This document shows, piece by piece, positions 12,489-13,539 of a stretch of 13,539 bases of DNA. The translations under genes were made by a program, and so were the position numbers. A model generated the notes under the pieces. That model was not told the DNA's origin. It was given only the letters and a program-made list of their open reading frames with translations, and searched no databases. This DNA comes from an uncultured Opitutaceae bacterium (GTDB taxonomy: Bacteria; Verrucomicrobiota; Verrucomicrobiia; Opitutales; Opitutaceae): positions 1 through 13,539 of the forward strand of contig CALFNJ010000563.1 in assembly GCA_937902865.1 (NCBI GenBank). The letters run 5' to 3'. Positions within the stretch are counted from its first letter, which is position 1. Each line of letters begins with the position of its first letter.

Positions 12489-13539
12489 GTGCGGCCGAAC
12501 CGAATCGCGCTCCGGATGTTGTTCCTGCTGGCCCTGGGCCTGCTGCCGGGGCGCGCCTGGACCGCCCCGGTGGAGTTCAATGTGCCCGCGCAACGGGCGG
12601 ACAGCGCGCTGCTGGCGTTTTCGCGCCAGGCGGGCGTTGAACTGCTGTTTTCCTCCGCGGAGCTGCACCAGGTCAGCTCGACCGCCGTCATCGGGAGCTA
12701 TGAACCCACGGACGCGCTCGGCCATCTGCTGCGCGACACCGGATTCGCGGCGCGGAGCAACGGGCGGGGAAAATTCGTGGTCACGCCGATCCTGCCTCCG
12801 ACCGGTTCGCTGCGAGGACGACTGCTGACGCCGGATGGCACGGCGGCGCGCGGCGTGCAGGTGACCATTTCCGATCCGCCGCTCACCGCGGTGACCAATG
12901 CGCGGGGCGACTTCGTCTTCGCCGCGCTGCGTCCCGGCTCGTACCGGCTCACGGCCACTGGCCCCAGCTACCAGCCACTGCAAATCACCGACGCGCACGT
13001 CGAGGCGGGCCGCGCGGAGACCCTCGAGACGCAGGTGATGCGTCCCGCCGGCGAACTCGCGCGCCTCGAGCCGTTCGTCGTGGAAGGCCGATCGGCGCGT
13101 TCGCAGCTCTTCGATCACGGCCCGGCGATCCCGGGTCCGACGGCGGTGACCGGCAATCTCGACCTGCGCCGCACGGCGGATGACGCGCTTCCGTATGCGA
13201 TCTACGATCGCGACCTGATCGTGCGCAGCGGCGTTGTGAACCTGAACGAGTTCATCCAGCGGAATGTCCTCGATAGCGATGCGGCGACGCATCCTCCGGA
13301 GCAGCGGCCCGGTCTGGACATCGACAGTCACGGGACCTTCCAGGCCGGCAGCACCAACCTCAACCTGCGCGGCTACGGCGCGTCGGAAACCGTCGTGCTC
13401 GTGAACGGCCGGCGCCTGCCGGAAGTGCTGATCAGCGGAACCGCGTCGCAGCAGCCGGACGTGAATTTCATTCCGATCAGCCTCGTGCAGCGCGTGGAGG
13501 TGCTGCCGATTTCCGCGTCTTCGATTTACAGCGGGAATT
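12489..13539 (+). CDS. TonB-dependent receptor with STN signalling domain (5' part only)
   Basis: The frame is open from 12489 to the window end, giving 350 aa with no stop; full receptors are usually 700-1000 aa. GTG 12489 is the best start for a complete signal peptide (ALRMLFLLALGLLPGRAWTA); ATG 12516 is an alternative, and neither has a clear ribosome-binding site. Domains seen: STN at about 27-100 (VEFNVPAQRADSALLAFSRQ, ELLFSSAEL, TDALGHLLRDTGFAA), a carboxypeptidase-regulatory-like Ig fold at about 105-185 (GSLRGRLLTPDGTAARGVQV, TNARGDFVFAALRPGSY), then the start of the plug (LNLRGYGASETVVLVNGRRL, VQRVEVLPISASSIYSGN). EPFVVEG at about 194-200 may be the TonB box. It is an outer-membrane transporter of an unknown ligand that probably signals to the FecR protein. 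A 160-nt gap separates it from fecR, holding only a 6-bp hairpin (12431-12451). Confidence 0.92.
   Translation, partial: MRPNRIALRMLFLLALGLLPGRAWTAPVEFNVPAQRADSALLAFSRQAGVELLFSSAELHQVSSTAVIGSYEPTDALGHLLRDTGFAARSNGRGKFVVTPILPPTGSLRGRLLTPDGTAARGVQVTISDPPLTAVTNARGDFVFAALRPGSYRLTATGPSYQPLQITDAHVEAGRAETLETQVMRPAGELARLEPFVVEGRSARSQLFDHGPAIPGPTAVTGNLDLRRTADDALPYAIYDRDLIVRSGVVNLNEFIQRNVLDSDAATHPPEQRPGLDIDSHGTFQAGSTNLNLRGYGASETVVLVNGRRLPEVLISGTASQQPDVNFIPISLVQRVEVLPISASSIYSGN

Noticed and set aside
12270..13331. Minus-strand open frame of 353 codons opposite the TonB receptor
   Set aside because: It is a shadow of the receptor, whose plus-strand frame shows STN and plug domains.

Overview
The window is GC-rich bacterial chromosome from a Gram-negative organism. 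The evidence for an outer membrane is a CMP-Kdo synthetase gene (needed for LPS), a lipobox-bearing lipoprotein and a TonB-dependent receptor with an ECF sigma/FecR pair. The gene mix and the style of the intergenic repeats look to me like Verrucomicrobiota, probably Opitutaceae. That placement is recognition-based inference, not something the window proves. There is no rRNA, tRNA, CRISPR array, IS element or phage gene.

Layout. The left third (98-5257) is all rightward: two tandem paralogous exported helical proteins of unknown function, an ArsC/Spx-family CXXC protein, a small hypothetical protein, a DUF4097-like exported beta-repeat protein, and an M32 zinc carboxypeptidase. In the middle the strands alternate: a leftward exported alpha/beta-hydrolase esterase (5687-6832), a rightward TatD-type metallohydrolase (7076-7873), a leftward HPr-like phosphocarrier (8102-8401), rightward kdsB (8491-9237) and a leftward lipoprotein of unknown function (9503-10462). 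The right end (10719-13539) is a rightward signalling module: an ECF sigma factor overlapping an anti-sigma FecR gene by 4 nt (ATGA), followed by a TonB-dependent receptor with an N-terminal STN domain that runs off the window. By analogy with FecI-FecR-FecA, ligand binding by the receptor would be relayed through its STN domain to FecR, which controls the sigma factor.

The most unusual content is between genes. Six of the nine sizeable gaps carry inverted repeats of several families. Most are built of short degenerate tandem units of 7, 8 or 9 bp arranged in inverted pairs. A second class is GTAG-headed hairpins resembling REP sequences, single or in facing pairs. Repeats are densest between convergent genes, and two REP-like hairpins end in a T-tract placed as terminators for the leftward esterase and HPr genes. 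The HPr/kdsB and lipoprotein/sigma divergent gaps lack these families. No transposase is present to explain their movement. I found no convincing new enzymatic or defence system; the repeat landscape and the paralogous exported pair are the best leads.
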